Below, piece by piece: positions 55,380 through 64,000 of a stretch of DNA of 64,000 nucleotides. The stretch comes from Corynebacterium sp. HMSC036D02 (GTDB lineage: Bacteria > Actinomycetota > Actinomycetes > Mycobacteriales > Mycobacteriaceae). Numbering within the stretch: the first letter of the stretch is position 1; each line of letters opens with the position of its first letter. The position numbers were made by a program, and so were the translations under genes. The notes under the pieces were generated by a model. That model ran no database searches. It saw only the letters and a program-made list of their open reading frames with translations, and was not told where the DNA came from. Where the stretch lies: NCBI RefSeq assembly GCF_001836165.1, contig NZ_KV827662.1:85700-149699 (forward strand), in the 5' to 3' direction.

Positions 55380-58300
55380 TGGTTCTCTCCCTTGTTGTCT
55401 GCGATCTGTGGTGAATTGTGTGAACTATCGGCGCTTGGCACATAGACCTGCGCCAAGCCTTGGGATATGCCGCGGACGACCCATTGGCCGCGGCCGGGCG
55501 GCAATGCCGTTGGTTTGATGCCGAAGATGGTGCCTTCGTCACGGTCGGCGTCGAGAAGCAGCAGCGCCGGCTGCAAGTCCCGCACCGCCGAGAGGAACTG
55601 CCCGAACATCGCGCGACCGATGCCGCCGGCTTTGCGCGCGAGCACCAGGTGCAGCCCCACGTCGCGGGCGTGCGGGAGGAGCTCCAGCAGAGGTGCCAGC
55701 GCTATCTCACTGACCAAGTCGAGGTCATCGATGACAAGGTAAATATCCGGGCCCTCCCACCAGTTCCGAGCGGCCAGCTGGGCAGGGGTGACGTCGGGGC
55801 CGGGGAGTCGCTGCTCCAGGGTGCGCACCGTATCGAGAATGGCTTGGGTGGCCGCGCTTGCCGACGCCCCATAGGCCGCCACCATCTCCTCATCCAGCGT
55901 CCCCAAATGCGCGCGGCGCTCATCGATGACCACCAGGCGGGCTTCCTCCCGGCTCAGCTGGCTGATCCCGGCGAGAATCACGCTGAGAAAGTGCGATTTG
56001 CCGGAGCCCTGGGAGCCGATGCACACGAGGTGAGGCTGGACGCCCGGATCCCAGTCAAGGACCTCGAGGTCCGGCCCGCCGATTCCCCAGGCCACCCCAC
56101 CTGATGACGAGCCCTCTTCTGGCTCGGGCAATTCGGTGAGCACAGCGGGTAGCATCTTCAGCGGTGGGACCGGTTCGGCGTCTGCATGCACGCCGCAGAT
56201 ATGAGCGATATCCTGCGGTGATGTCGCTGCAAAAAGGAGGTTCTCCCCCACCAGAGTGATCCCTCGCCCGGGTGCGGCCGGCAGCTTCTGCTGCGCCTTG
56301 CGGTCGATAAGGGAGTCCATGGCTTCTCCCAAGCGCAGCTCAAGGCGGGCCGCGATGAGATCCCGAATCGATGGCCGCAGGCTGGTCCACCGCGCCGCCG
56401 CAATCAAGACGTGAACGCGGGCGGAGGCACCGTCAGCGACCAGCTGGGTAATCGGCTCGGCTAAGTCCTCAAAGTCTGCCCCGGAGGTGCCGATGTGGTG
56501 CCAGCCGTCCACGATCAAGAAGGTGTGGCGAGCTTCCGGGCGGCGCACGAGGCCGGCGACTTCATCGACGATGCGCCGCACCTTTTCCGGTTCTTCGCGG
56601 CCGGCCACCCCGGCCACGTGGGGCAGGCGGTCCAGCACCCGCAGCTGCCCACCGCCCAAGTCGATGACATAAAAGCGCACCTGGTCTGGCGAATGCCACA
56701 GGGCCATCCCGGACGCGATACTGCGCAGCGCCATCGACTTGCCTGACTGCGGTCCGCCGCACAATGCGAGGTGCCCGCCGCCCGTCGTGAAATCCACGGT
56801 CAGCGGGTCTTGGCGCTGGTGATAGGGACGATCAATAAGCCCCACCTCCGCGCGCAGCCCGCCATCCGCGCCGGACGGATCCGTGCGCAGAGCAGCAACG
56901 CTGGATAACTCCACCACGGGTGGCAAGGGCGGCAGCCAAATCCGCCGCGCCGACTGGCCGCGCCGGGCAGCTTCCTCCCGGGCGCCAGCCACCACAGTGT
57001 CCAGGAGCGTGCTCGAGGAGTCCACGAGCTCCGCAAAGTCAAGCTCCTCCTCCGCCGCGCTGTGCCCGGTAAAGAGCTCGACGCGTGCGGAGCGCCGCGT
57101 AGTTGCAGCAGCTTCGTCACGAACCACCCGGCGCGTGACCGGGCCAGAAACATAAGAAGCCTGAAAACGCGTGGGGGCATCGGCATCCGTTTTGAGGTAG
57201 CCGGCTCCCGGCTGGGCAGGGAGGTGATAAGCATCGGGAACGCCGAGGACCTGGCGGGATTCCCCGGCGGAGAAAGTCTTTAACCCAATGCGATAAGACA
57301 GGTGCGAGTCCAATCCCCGCAAGCGCCCTTCCTCCAAGCGCTGGGAGGCCAGCAGCAGGTGCACGTGCAGCGAGCGGCCGAGCCTTCCCACCGCAACGAA
57401 GAGCTCTGCGAAGTCCGGGTGCTGCCCCAACAGCTCAGAAAACTCATCCACCACAATGACCAGCGCCGGCAGCGGCCCGTGCTCCGCCACCGCAGCAGCG
57501 GAGGCGTTGAATTCGCCGACGTTGGCAAAATTTCCTGCCTTGCGCAGCAGCTCCTGGCGGCGGTTCATCTCGCCAGAGATGGCATCGTACATGCGCTCCA
57601 CCAGGGTGGATTCTTCTTCCAGGTTGGTAATCACGGCGGAGGTATGTGGCAGTTCCTCACAGCCCAAGAAGGTGGCGCCACCTTTGAAGTCAACGAGCAC
57701 GAGGTTGAGTTCCTCCGGGCTGTGCGTGGCGGCCAGGGCTACGACAAGCGTGCGAAGTAATTCCGATTTTCCGCTGCCCGTGGCACCAATGCATAGACCA
57801 TGCGGTCCCATCCCGCCCTGGGCGGACTCCTTTAAGTCAAGCATCAGCGCGTGCCCGGACTCATCGACACCGATGGGCACGCACAGCCGCTCAGCAGGGC
57901 TGCGCCCCTGCCACATGCCGGAGGCTTGGAGCGCATCCACATCCCGGAATCCCAGCAACGAGGGCAAATCCGCATTGCGACCGTGCCGAGGCGTGGACGT
58001 GACATCACCGCCGAACGGGCGGTGATAGGGCGCGAGGGTGCGGGCAAGGAGGAGGGCCGTGGGGACGTCGACAAGCGCGCAGCTTCCCAGCTCCTCCTCG
58101 CCCGCGGCAGTAACCACGGAGAGCGTACCTTCCGCCCGCAGGTAGATGCCTCCCTCCTCGGCGAGGCGGCCCAGCGGCGAATGAGGTGTTACGCCCACGG
58201 CGATGGTGGTTGTGGGGCTATCCCCCAGCGCGTCCCTGCGCAATTCACCACCGCTATGCCCTTGTTTCTCCGTCATGACGCAGATGCGAAACTGCGCCTG

Positions 58301-59104
58301 GTCAGGATCCCTGGAATGCGGCAGCCACTTCAACCATTCCCATTCCGCACCGTGATACTCAATGCCCACGGTCTCCGGGCCATGCAGCACCGCCAGGTGT
58401 AAAAGCAGGGCACGGGCCATCCCAGCGGCGTCTTCACCGGCCAGACCGACGACGGGAAAGGCTTGCAGCTGGATGACCACCGGCATATCCGCCAGCGTTC
58501 CCACCGCGCGCACGGTCTGGCGCAGGCTCACCGCGCACACCGGATCAAGGTCCTCCGCCGCGCCCGAATCCGGCACGTTAATGGGCGTGCACAGGGCCAT
58601 CGGCCCCGTCCCCACCCGCACCTCCAAGGCGTCCGGGGCATCCGCGTCCCGTTCCCACAGCCGCGTTGTCGGAATCAACGCGCCAAGCTGCTCAGGGTCA
58701 GGGTTGCGGTGTTCTTCGTGCGCGCGTTGCGCCGCCCCGCGCTCCAGCGCTTCCTCCCGCAGCGCCTTAAGGTGGCGCAAGTAGGTCCGGCGGGTCTCAT
58801 CCGGATCCTGCCCGCCTCCCTGTGGATTAAACATCATGGCCATGCTGGCCAGCATCATGAGCGGGAACATGAGGCTCATGGGACTCATCCGGCGCGCATC
58901 CCCCGCCCCGAGAACCATGAGCGCCACCATGCCCAGCATGGCAGCGATCATCACCAACGGCATGAGCAGGCGAACCAACGGTACGGGTTGGGCGCGGGCC
59001 GCCTCCGGCACCGCCTCGGCGTCAATGCTGCCCTGCGGCAACGGTGGTGCTGGCTCCCGATAGGCCGCCACCCCAGTGCCAACGACGCGTGTGGGTACGC
59101 GCAT
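55376..59104 (-). CDS. eccC: Type VII secretion ATPase EccC
   Basis: The motor of the secretion system, 1242 residues. Two N-terminal membrane helices (LLMPLVMIAAMLGMVALMVLG and MSLMFPLMMLASMAMMF) precede three FtsK/SpoIIIE-type ATPase domains, whose Walker A motifs are GATGSGKSE (about residue 445), GGPQSGKSM (about 790) and GSQGSGKSH (about 1035). The first has a VVDEFSELL Walker B. ATG 59104 (MRVPTRVVGTG) has AAGGA at seven bases, so the upstream frame to 59296 is unused. It recognises Esx substrates through its last domain in related systems. Divergent from eccD. Confidence 0.95.
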   Translation of the reverse strand: MRVPTRVVGTGVAAYREPAPPLPQGSIDAEAVPEAARAQPVPLVRLLMPLVMIAAMLGMVALMVLGAGDARRMSPMSLMFPLMMLASMAMMFNPQGGGQDPDETRRTYLRHLKALREEALERGAAQRAHEEHRNPDPEQLGALIPTTRLWERDADAPDALEVRVGTGPMALCTPINVPDSGAAEDLDPVCAVSLRQTVRAVGTLADMPVVIQLQAFPVVGLAGEDAAGMARALLLHLAVLHGPETVGIEYHGAEWEWLKWLPHSRDPDQAQFRICVMTEKQGHSGGELRRDALGDSPTTTIAVGVTPHSPLGRLAEEGGIYLRAEGTLSVVTAAGEEELGSCALVDVPTALLLARTLAPYHRPFGGDVTSTPRHGRNADLPSLLGFRDVDALQASGMWQGRSPAERLCVPIGVDESGHALMLDLKESAQGGMGPHGLCIGATGSGKSELLRTLVVALAATHSPEELNLVLVDFKGGATFLGCEELPHTSAVITNLEEESTLVERMYDAISGEMNRRQELLRKAGNFANVGEFNASAAAVAEHGPLPALVIVVDEFSELLGQHPDFAELFVAVGRLGRSLHVHLLLASQRLEEGRLRGLDSHLSYRIGLKTFSAGESRQVLGVPDAYHLPAQPGAGYLKTDADAPTRFQASYVSGPVTRRVVRDEAAATTRRSARVELFTGHSAAEEELDFAELVDSSSTLLDTVVAGAREEAARRGQSARRIWLPPLPPVVELSSVAALRTDPSGADGGLRAEVGLIDRPYHQRQDPLTVDFTTGGGHLALCGGPQSGKSMALRSIASGMALWHSPDQVRFYVIDLGGGQLRVLDRLPHVAGVAGREEPEKVRRIVDEVAGLVRRPEARHTFLIVDGWHHIGTSGADFEDLAEPITQLVADGASARVHVLIAAARWTSLRPSIRDLIAARLELRLGEAMDSLIDRKAQQKLPAAPGRGITLVGENLLFAATSPQDIAHICGVHADAEPVPPLKMLPAVLTELPEPEEGSSSGGVAWGIGGPDLEVLDWDPGVQPHLVCIGSQGSGKSHFLSVILAGISQLSREEARLVVIDERRAHLGTLDEEMVAAYGASASAATQAILDTVRTLEQRLPGPDVTPAQLAARNWWEGPDIYLVIDDLDLVSEIALAPLLELLPHARDVGLHLVLARKAGGIGRAMFGQFLSAVRDLQPALLLLDADRDEGTIFGIKPTALPPGRGQWVVRGISQGLAQVYVPSADSSHNSPQIADNKGENQ

Positions 59105-59233
59105 GTCAAAGTCCTTCCCCCCGAAGTACTCCACCGCCTCCTGAAACGGTGGACAGCGTGCCACTAGTAAGCCACAATGTGAGGCAATGGGCAAGGGGTT
59201 GCCCAGAAAAATTTCTCGGGGGAGGTATATTCC

Positions 59234-60565
59234 ATGACTCGCGCACTCGCGCATTCCATTCACGTCACCGTCCGCATCCATGCAGGCCAGACCCACAAAG
59301 AAGCAGATGTATCGCTACCGCTTTCTTCCAGCCTCGGGGAGGTGCTGGGGGAATTGCTCGTGCTTGTCGACGTCCCTCCCGCCCCCATCCTCTGGCGCGC
59401 CACCACCGCGGCGGGCAAGACCATATCGATGACCACGCCACTCGACCGCACCAGTCTGGAAGACGGCTCCATCCTGGTGCTCAGCCCAGATGCGCCAACA
59501 CCGGCGCCCATCGTGCGGGATGCCGCAGAGGCACTCGCTGCCGAGGCCTCGACCACGCAGCTGTCTGGTCTAGCCGGGTTCTGGGGCGTGGCAGGGCTTA
59601 GCGCCGTCGGCGCCTTGCTCGCCGCCGCGCTATCTCCCTCGATTGGTTGTGCCACCGCTGCACTCCTCGGCCTCGTGCTCGCGGCGTGGACCCGACGCGG
59701 TTCCCTGCTTGCGACTGCCCACGTGGCTGCTGGCCTGGCGGGGGCGCTGTCCGCTGGTGCACCTGTCGCTGCTGGCCCAGCCGGAACCGTGATTCCGGCC
59801 GCACCACTCGTAGGTGCTGCGGCGGCCGTGGGCGCTGTGGCGGTGCTCTCCCATGTGGTGCGTATTGGCGGATTACGCGCTCGGGCAAGTGCTGCCACGT
59901 GGTGCCTACTCGTGCTCGTCGGCTTGCTTGGCCCCGCCCCGTTGCTCGCCGCCACCGTGGTCTTGCTCGCGGCCTCTCCCCTGCTGACCACGCGGCTTGC
60001 TGGCCTCCGAGTGCCGCAACTGCCCACCGCCGGGCAGGACTTGAGCATCTCGGATGAGGAGCCCACGGATAACTCACTCAAAGCCCGGCGCGCCGGGCAG
60101 GCCTACGAAGGTATAGCAGTGGGCTGCACGCTGGCGGGCGTTCCTTCCCTCTTTCTCGTCGCGCTCAACGCTCACGCGGACACAACCGTGGTTGCTTCCC
60201 AGACACTGTGCGTGAGTATCGCTGGGGCGGTCATCGTGCATGCGGCACGTCACGCCCGGCCCGTCGCTGCGTGGGCGCTGGGAATCTATGGCCTCGCCGC
60301 GGCCGGTGCCGCGGTGGCCGTGCCTCTGCGCGAGTGGCAGCTGCTTACTACCCCAGCCACGGGAACGTGGGTGCTCAGCGTCATCGCAGGCCTCATCGTT
60401 GTGGCCATGCTCTCGGTGCCTGTGTGGGCAGGCAAACTACAGCAGATTGAGCCGACCACCATCGTGTGGTTCGAGCGCGCCGAGGCGCTCGCGCTCGCCG
60501 CTTGTTTGCCGCTCGCCGCGCACCTGGCTGGGCTCTTCGAGTTCATTCGGGGGTTGGGATCATGA
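59234..60565 (+). CDS. eccD: Type VII secretion membrane protein EccD
   Basis: 443 residues. The N-terminal ubiquitin-like domain (HVTVRIHAGQTHKEADVSLP, residues 8-95) lies in the cytosol. About ten to eleven membrane helices follow, forming the transmembrane vestibule in ESX structures. GGGGGAGG stands eight bases before the ATG. The stop overlaps the mycosin start (ATGA). The 129-base region 59105-59233 must hold both divergent promoters; only the ribosome sites are clear there. Confidence 0.92.
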   Translation: MTRALAHSIHVTVRIHAGQTHKEADVSLPLSSSLGEVLGELLVLVDVPPAPILWRATTAAGKTISMTTPLDRTSLEDGSILVLSPDAPTPAPIVRDAAEALAAEASTTQLSGLAGFWGVAGLSAVGALLAAALSPSIGCATAALLGLVLAAWTRRGSLLATAHVAAGLAGALSAGAPVAAGPAGTVIPAAPLVGAAAAVGAVAVLSHVVRIGGLRARASAATWCLLVLVGLLGPAPLLAATVVLLAASPLLTTRLAGLRVPQLPTAGQDLSISDEEPTDNSLKARRAGQAYEGIAVGCTLAGVPSLFLVALNAHADTTVVASQTLCVSIAGAVIVHAARHARPVAAWALGIYGLAAAGAAVAVPLREWQLLTTPATGTWVLSVIAGLIVVAMLSVPVWAGKLQQIEPTTIVWFERAEALALAACLPLAAHLAGLFEFIRGLGS

Positions 60566-61737
60566 CAACGCTGATCCGAATAGGCGCTGTCGGCGCTGCG
60601 CTTGGTGTTTGCCTGGCTTGGGGTACCAGTGCTCTGTGTGCGCCGGTAGCCATCGCCCGCGAACCGGATACCGCCTGCGCGAAGGCCACGCTCGCCACGG
60701 CAGGTCCACAGCCCTCCGCGCAGTACTCAGAGTACCGGTCGCGGCTGCATTCTTTCGCCACGGGTGCTGGGGTGAAGGTCGCGGTCATCGACACTGGGGT
60801 GGCCGCCCACCCGCAGCTGCGCGTGTCACCAGGAGCAGACTTCGTTACCCCGGAGGAGCCAGACCCGCTGCGGGACTGTGACCTGCACGGAACGGTGGTG
60901 GCCGGCGTCATCGCAGGTAAGGAACTCGGTGTGGCTCCGGATGCGGACATCTACTCCATCCGGCAGACCAGCTCGCATTACCAAGCGCAAGCAGCAGAGA
61001 ACGGTGACGCTGAACGAGGTGGCACCGGCACACTAGCCAGCCTGGCCGCTGCCATCGAGGATGCCGTCAACGCGGGCGCGCAAGTCATCAACGTCTCCGT
61101 GGTCTCCTGCGTTCCGCCGGATGCCGCGGCGCGGGTGGACCGCGCTGGTGTGGATGCCGCGCTTCGCCGCGCGGAAGAGGCTGGGGCGGTGGTCGTGGCG
61201 GCGTCGGGAAACGCCACGGCTGGCGGCTGCGAAAAGGATGACGTGGTCTTCCCCGCCGAGTCCGATACCGTCCTCGCGGTCGGCGCTTTAGCCACGCCTC
61301 ACGACCTCGCGGAGTACTCCATCGCCGCGCCCCTCAGCGCGGAAGGAAGCGTCCCTCTTGCGCTTGAACCCGGTGGCGGCTGGGCCACAGGAAAAGGCGA
61401 CGCTACCTTTCAAGGCACATCCTTTGCCGCGCCGCTGGTCAGCGGTACTCTCGCGTTGCTGGTGCAGCGCTACCCTGGGGACTCCCCGGCACAACTGCGC
61501 CAGCGCATTGTAGATTCGGCCGAGCCAGGCCACGGGGTGGTTGATCCGCTCACGGCGGTGACCTACCGGCCCGCGAGCGAAGCCCGTGGGGAGCGCTCAT
61601 TTGCGGTCACACCAACGGCGACGACTGAGAACACGGCCTGGCCACAGGTGCGTTTGCTTCTTGAGGCCTTAGGTTTGCTCATCCTCGTGGCGGTTTTCAG
61701 TGCTCAGCCTTTAAGGCCTCCGCGCGGCTTAAGGTAG
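60562..61737 (+). CDS. mycP: Type VII secretion serine protease, mycosin
   Basis: A subtilase of 391 residues anchored outside the membrane. It has an N-terminal signal (LIRIGAVGAALGVCLAWGTSAL). The catalytic triad is Asp77 in VAVIDTGVA, His109 in DLHGTVVAGVIAG and Ser287 in QGTSFAAPLVSG. A C-terminal membrane helix (LLLEALGLLILVAVFSA) leads to a basic tail. ATG 60562 overlaps the eccD stop and fits the signal peptide; the open frame to 60466 lies inside eccD. Its 3' end overlaps the convergent eccB by 41 bases. Confidence 0.95.
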   Translation: MTTLIRIGAVGAALGVCLAWGTSALCAPVAIAREPDTACAKATLATAGPQPSAQYSEYRSRLHSFATGAGVKVAVIDTGVAAHPQLRVSPGADFVTPEEPDPLRDCDLHGTVVAGVIAGKELGVAPDADIYSIRQTSSHYQAQAAENGDAERGGTGTLASLAAAIEDAVNAGAQVINVSVVSCVPPDAAARVDRAGVDAALRRAEEAGAVVVAASGNATAGGCEKDDVVFPAESDTVLAVGALATPHDLAEYSIAAPLSAEGSVPLALEPGGGWATGKGDATFQGTSFAAPLVSGTLALLVQRYPGDSPAQLRQRIVDSAEPGHGVVDPLTAVTYRPASEARGERSFAVTPTATTENTAWPQVRLLLEALGLLILVAVFSAQPLRPPRGLR

Positions 61738-62956
61738 AGCCTTCCGGCAGCAGGCGCAGGATCTCCCACGGCACCTGTTCCGGTTCCTCCACGCCCAGTG
61801 CGCTCAGCTCCGCGGCACCAGCCAGCTCGTGGCGCCTGCCGGTAGCGGACACCACGTGATAGCCGTGCCCGCTATCCACGCCTACGCCAGCTTGGAGACC
61901 AGCGAAACGGTGCGCGGGCGAATCTCCCGGTAGGTCCACCGTTGACGCCACTGGCCGCAGCGTGCCAGCACCCTGCTCGTGAGTGGCACACAACCAGCCT
62001 TGCTCAGGAGACAGGAAGTCCACACGGGTGGTGGGCAGGTTGAAGGTCGGTGGGACGTCGCCCAGCGCGGCCACCTCCTGCGCCTGTGCGGGCAGGCGCT
62101 GCGCGCCCACGCCGACGAGCATCTCCGCCTGGGTATCAGTGATGGAGAAAACGCCTTGTTCCGTCCGCGCCCAGAGCTGCTCGCCGGTGTCGAGGATCTC
62201 AGGCGGCGCGGCTGGGAAGCTCAACGGCTCCAGCTCTGTGAAGGCGTTGAGCAATTCCTCGGGCATGGTCCACACAGCGGTTTCTGCAGTCACCCCCAAC
62301 GCGCGGCGCAGCACCCTGCCCTGCGTGCTCGTGGCCTCCGGCAACACGACGCGCCCCTGGCCGGTGAGCAACCACTGGGTGTTATCGGATTCCACCACGG
62401 CGGCGTGCTCCGCATCGAAAGCTAAAACGCTGCGATGTGCCACCACGGTCACGGTGCCAACACGGCTGCTGGACTGCCAGTTCTCGCCTTGAGTTGATTC
62501 CTCCAGGCAGGCCGCCCAGCCTGACTCCTCCCCCGTTGCCGCACCTAAGAGGTTTGGAGCATCCGCAATTCCCAGTGGGGTACCCAGGTTCATCTGCTCC
62601 AGGAAGCTTGAACCAGCAGCCTGGGGCTCGACTGGTTCGTTGGCGATGAGCCTGGCCGAAGCCAGGTTGGCCACCGGATGGTACGTCCCGTTCACCAGCA
62701 CCAGGAGCTGCCCCTCGGCGGAGCGCACCACGGGTGCATCGCCGGGTTGCGGGTCCGGCTGCATCCAGGCGATGAGCCCCGAGCCAAGACTCAAGAAGGC
62801 CACTGCGGCTACCCCACCGAGCAGCGCTCGTCGGCGCCGCTTGAGCGGATCATGAATCATGCGGATATCCCCGAACACCAGCCCGTGCTCGAGTCGACGA
62901 AGCAGGAACTTGTGGCCCGATACCTGGGCCTTGGTCGTTGGCAACGCGCGTGCCAT
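61697..62956 (-). CDS. eccB: Type VII secretion protein EccB
   Basis: 419 residues, bitopic. The short cytoplasmic N-terminus carries the family motif TKAQVSGHKFLLRRLEHGLV, then DPLKRRRRALLGGVAAVAFL leads into one membrane helix. The large outer domain begins SAEGQLLVLVNGTYHPVANLASARLI, typical of EccB repeats. ATG 62956 has GGGGAGGA at five bases; the 12 residues upstream are not conserved. It converges on mycP with a 41-base antisense overlap. No eccE gene is seen, as in classical ESX-4. Confidence 0.94.
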   Translation of the reverse strand: MARALPTTKAQVSGHKFLLRRLEHGLVFGDIRMIHDPLKRRRRALLGGVAAVAFLSLGSGLIAWMQPDPQPGDAPVVRSAEGQLLVLVNGTYHPVANLASARLIANEPVEPQAAGSSFLEQMNLGTPLGIADAPNLLGAATGEESGWAACLEESTQGENWQSSSRVGTVTVVAHRSVLAFDAEHAAVVESDNTQWLLTGQGRVVLPEATSTQGRVLRRALGVTAETAVWTMPEELLNAFTELEPLSFPAAPPEILDTGEQLWARTEQGVFSITDTQAEMLVGVGAQRLPAQAQEVAALGDVPPTFNLPTTRVDFLSPEQGWLCATHEQGAGTLRPVASTVDLPGDSPAHRFAGLQAGVGVDSGHGYHVVSATGRRHELAGAAELSALGVEEPEQVPWEILRLLPEGSTLSRAEALKAEH

Positions 62957-63010
62957 GAGAATCCTCCCCGAATCAGTGCGCCACCCTCCCACGGCGCAGT
63001 GGGTTCTAGA

Positions 63011-63871
63011 TTAACCCAACTCGGTATCCTCCGCAGCGCGACGGCTGCGGGTCATCTCCGCACGCGCGGCCAACTGGTCCGCATCGGGATAGTCCACGCC
63101 GACTAGGCTCAAACCCGCTGCCGGAGCAAGGGGAATCTGGGAAGACCTGCTGGTTTCTTTGAGCATCTGGGCTGCGAACTCCACGTTGCGGGACCCTTCG
63201 CCCACCCGCAGGCAGCAACCTACGAGACAGCGCACCATGGACCAGCAAAAGGCATCGGCACTCACGTGCGCCTCATAAAGCTGCGGCTCGGCAGGCGTAG
63301 AGACATCCTTCCACTCGAAGGCGAGCAGCTCGCGAATGGTAGTTGCGTGCGGCTTGGCCTTGCAGAACGCCACAAAGTCATTGAGGCCCACCAGCTGGTC
63401 GGCGGCGGCCTGCATCAGATCCAGGTCGACGGTCTTGAACCAGGTCGCGGTATCGCGCGCACGAGTGGGAAGCGCCCCGCGTGGGTGCGTCGTAATGCGG
63501 TAGACGTAGTGGCGGCTTAAGGCCGAGAAGCGCGCATCGAAATCGGACGATACTTCGGTGCAGGCGTGGACGCGGACGTCGACAGGCAGCAGCTTACCCA
63601 ACCGCCTAACCAACTTGTCCGGCTCGCCGTCGATGCTGCGTTGGCTTAACGCCGCGCGGGTGGTGTCGAAGTGGGCTACTTGGCCGCTGGCATGCACGCC
63701 CGCATCGGTGCGCCCGGCCACGGTGAGCTCCACCGGGTGGCGCAACACCATGCTCAGCTTTTCTTCAACGGTCTGCTGCACGGTGCGCAGGCCGTCCTTT
63801 TGACGGGCCCACCCGTGGAAGTCGGTGCCGTCATAGGCCAGGTCAAGACGCAGGCGAACGCTTTCACTCAT
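63011..63871 (-). CDS. truA: tRNA pseudouridine(38-40) synthase TruA
   Basis: 286 residues. The catalytic Asp lies in VAGRTDAGVHASGQVAHFDT. LDLAYDGTDFHGWARQ is the RNA-binding N-terminal motif; FCWSMVRCLVGCCLRVGEG lies in the C-terminal half. ATG 63871 (MSESVRLRLDLAYDG) is chosen over 63916. A TATCAT eight bases before it and the lack of a ribosome site suggest a leaderless start. Confidence 0.95.
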   Translation of the reverse strand: MSESVRLRLDLAYDGTDFHGWARQKDGLRTVQQTVEEKLSMVLRHPVELTVAGRTDAGVHASGQVAHFDTTRAALSQRSIDGEPDKLVRRLGKLLPVDVRVHACTEVSSDFDARFSALSRHYVYRITTHPRGALPTRARDTATWFKTVDLDLMQAAADQLVGLNDFVAFCKAKPHATTIRELLAFEWKDVSTPAEPQLYEAHVSADAFCWSMVRCLVGCCLRVGEGSRNVEFAAQMLKETSRSSQIPLAPAAGLSLVGVDYPDADQLAARAEMTRSRRAAEDTELG

Positions 63872-64000
63872 GGAGGTTGATGATACCGTGCGCCGGAAGT
63901 GCCATGCAGGCTGCATCCGAGGTCGGTTTTAACAAATATGCGTCCAAAAACTGCAGTTTTCAGGTCACTACCCTTATTGCCAATGGAGTTGTGAACATCC
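63872..64000. other. Region upstream of truA
   Basis: 129 bases to the window end with no gene. It holds ATGCAG-G-CTGCAT (63905-63917) and the palindrome AAAACTGCAGTTTT (63948-63961), which could be the terminator of an upstream gene outside the window (rplQ in most relatives). Confidence 0.4.

Overview
The window is a high-G+C chromosomal segment from a Corynebacterium-type actinobacterium. Evidence for this is the EsrISR-like envelope-stress system next to guaA, the WhcB-SigD-RsdA cluster next to guaB/guaB3, the ESX-4-type secretion locus next to rplM-rpsI, the many ATGA/TAATG gene overlaps, and several apparently leaderless starts. From memory, the gene order is largely collinear (in reverse) with the Mycobacterium tuberculosis stretch truA, ESX-4, rplM-rpsI, glmM, glmS, alr-tsaE-tsaB-rimI-tsaD, groES-groEL1, whiB3, sigD-rsdA, guaB2-guaB3, guaA, imuA'-imuB, dnaE2. 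Nothing resembling a prophage, integrase, IS element, CRISPR array, rRNA or tRNA was seen.

Layout: 0-3.4 kb, small XRE regulator and SOS-type polymerase dnaE2; 3.5-7.2 kb, methionine ABC importer with two binding lipoproteins (metQ1-metQ2-metN-metI); 7.2-11.6 kb, sucrase/ferredoxin-like protein, AMIN-like lipoprotein, mutasome genes imuA'-imuB and a membrane protein; 11.6-17 kb, EsrR-EsrS and divergent EsrI, threonine aldolase, HNH protein; 17.5-24.3 kb, purine genes guaA, guaB3, guaB with a LysR regulator and a frameshifted EamA exporter between them; 24.4-26.6 kb, RsdA-SigD and WhcB; 26.9-29.1 kb, a frameshifted UvrA-like ATPase; 29.3-31.4 kb, groES-groEL with a CIRCE-like operator; 31.4-35.1 kb, ABC exporter and divergent two-component system; 35.1-41.7 kb, the alr-tsaE-transporter-tsaB-rimI-tsaD run; 41.7-46.7 kb, glmS with a mannitol PTS/dehydrogenase pair directly upstream; 46.9-50.4 kb, a hydrolase-fold protein and a secretion-linked operon of unknown proteins; 50.5-53 kb, glmM, rpsI, rplM; 53.4-63 kb, the ESX-4-like type VII secretion locus; 63-63.9 kb, truA.

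Functional themes: DnaE2 (here with a LexA-like box inside its promoter) is expected to work with ImuA'/ImuB in damage-induced translesion synthesis. GuaB and GuaA make GMP. GlmS, GlmM and Alr feed peptidoglycan synthesis, while TsaB/D/E make the t6A tRNA modification. EccB, EccC, EccD and MycP form the secretion machine for the EsxU/EsxT pair. A second operon at 48.1-50.3 kb appears tied to secretion, because its promoter region shares a precisely spaced two-block element with the esxU promoter region.

The most unusual signal is not a gene. The 13-mer GNCGTCGNCAAGC occurs 26 times by hand count, on both strands and in three reading frames, roughly once per 2.5 kb where chance predicts well under one copy.
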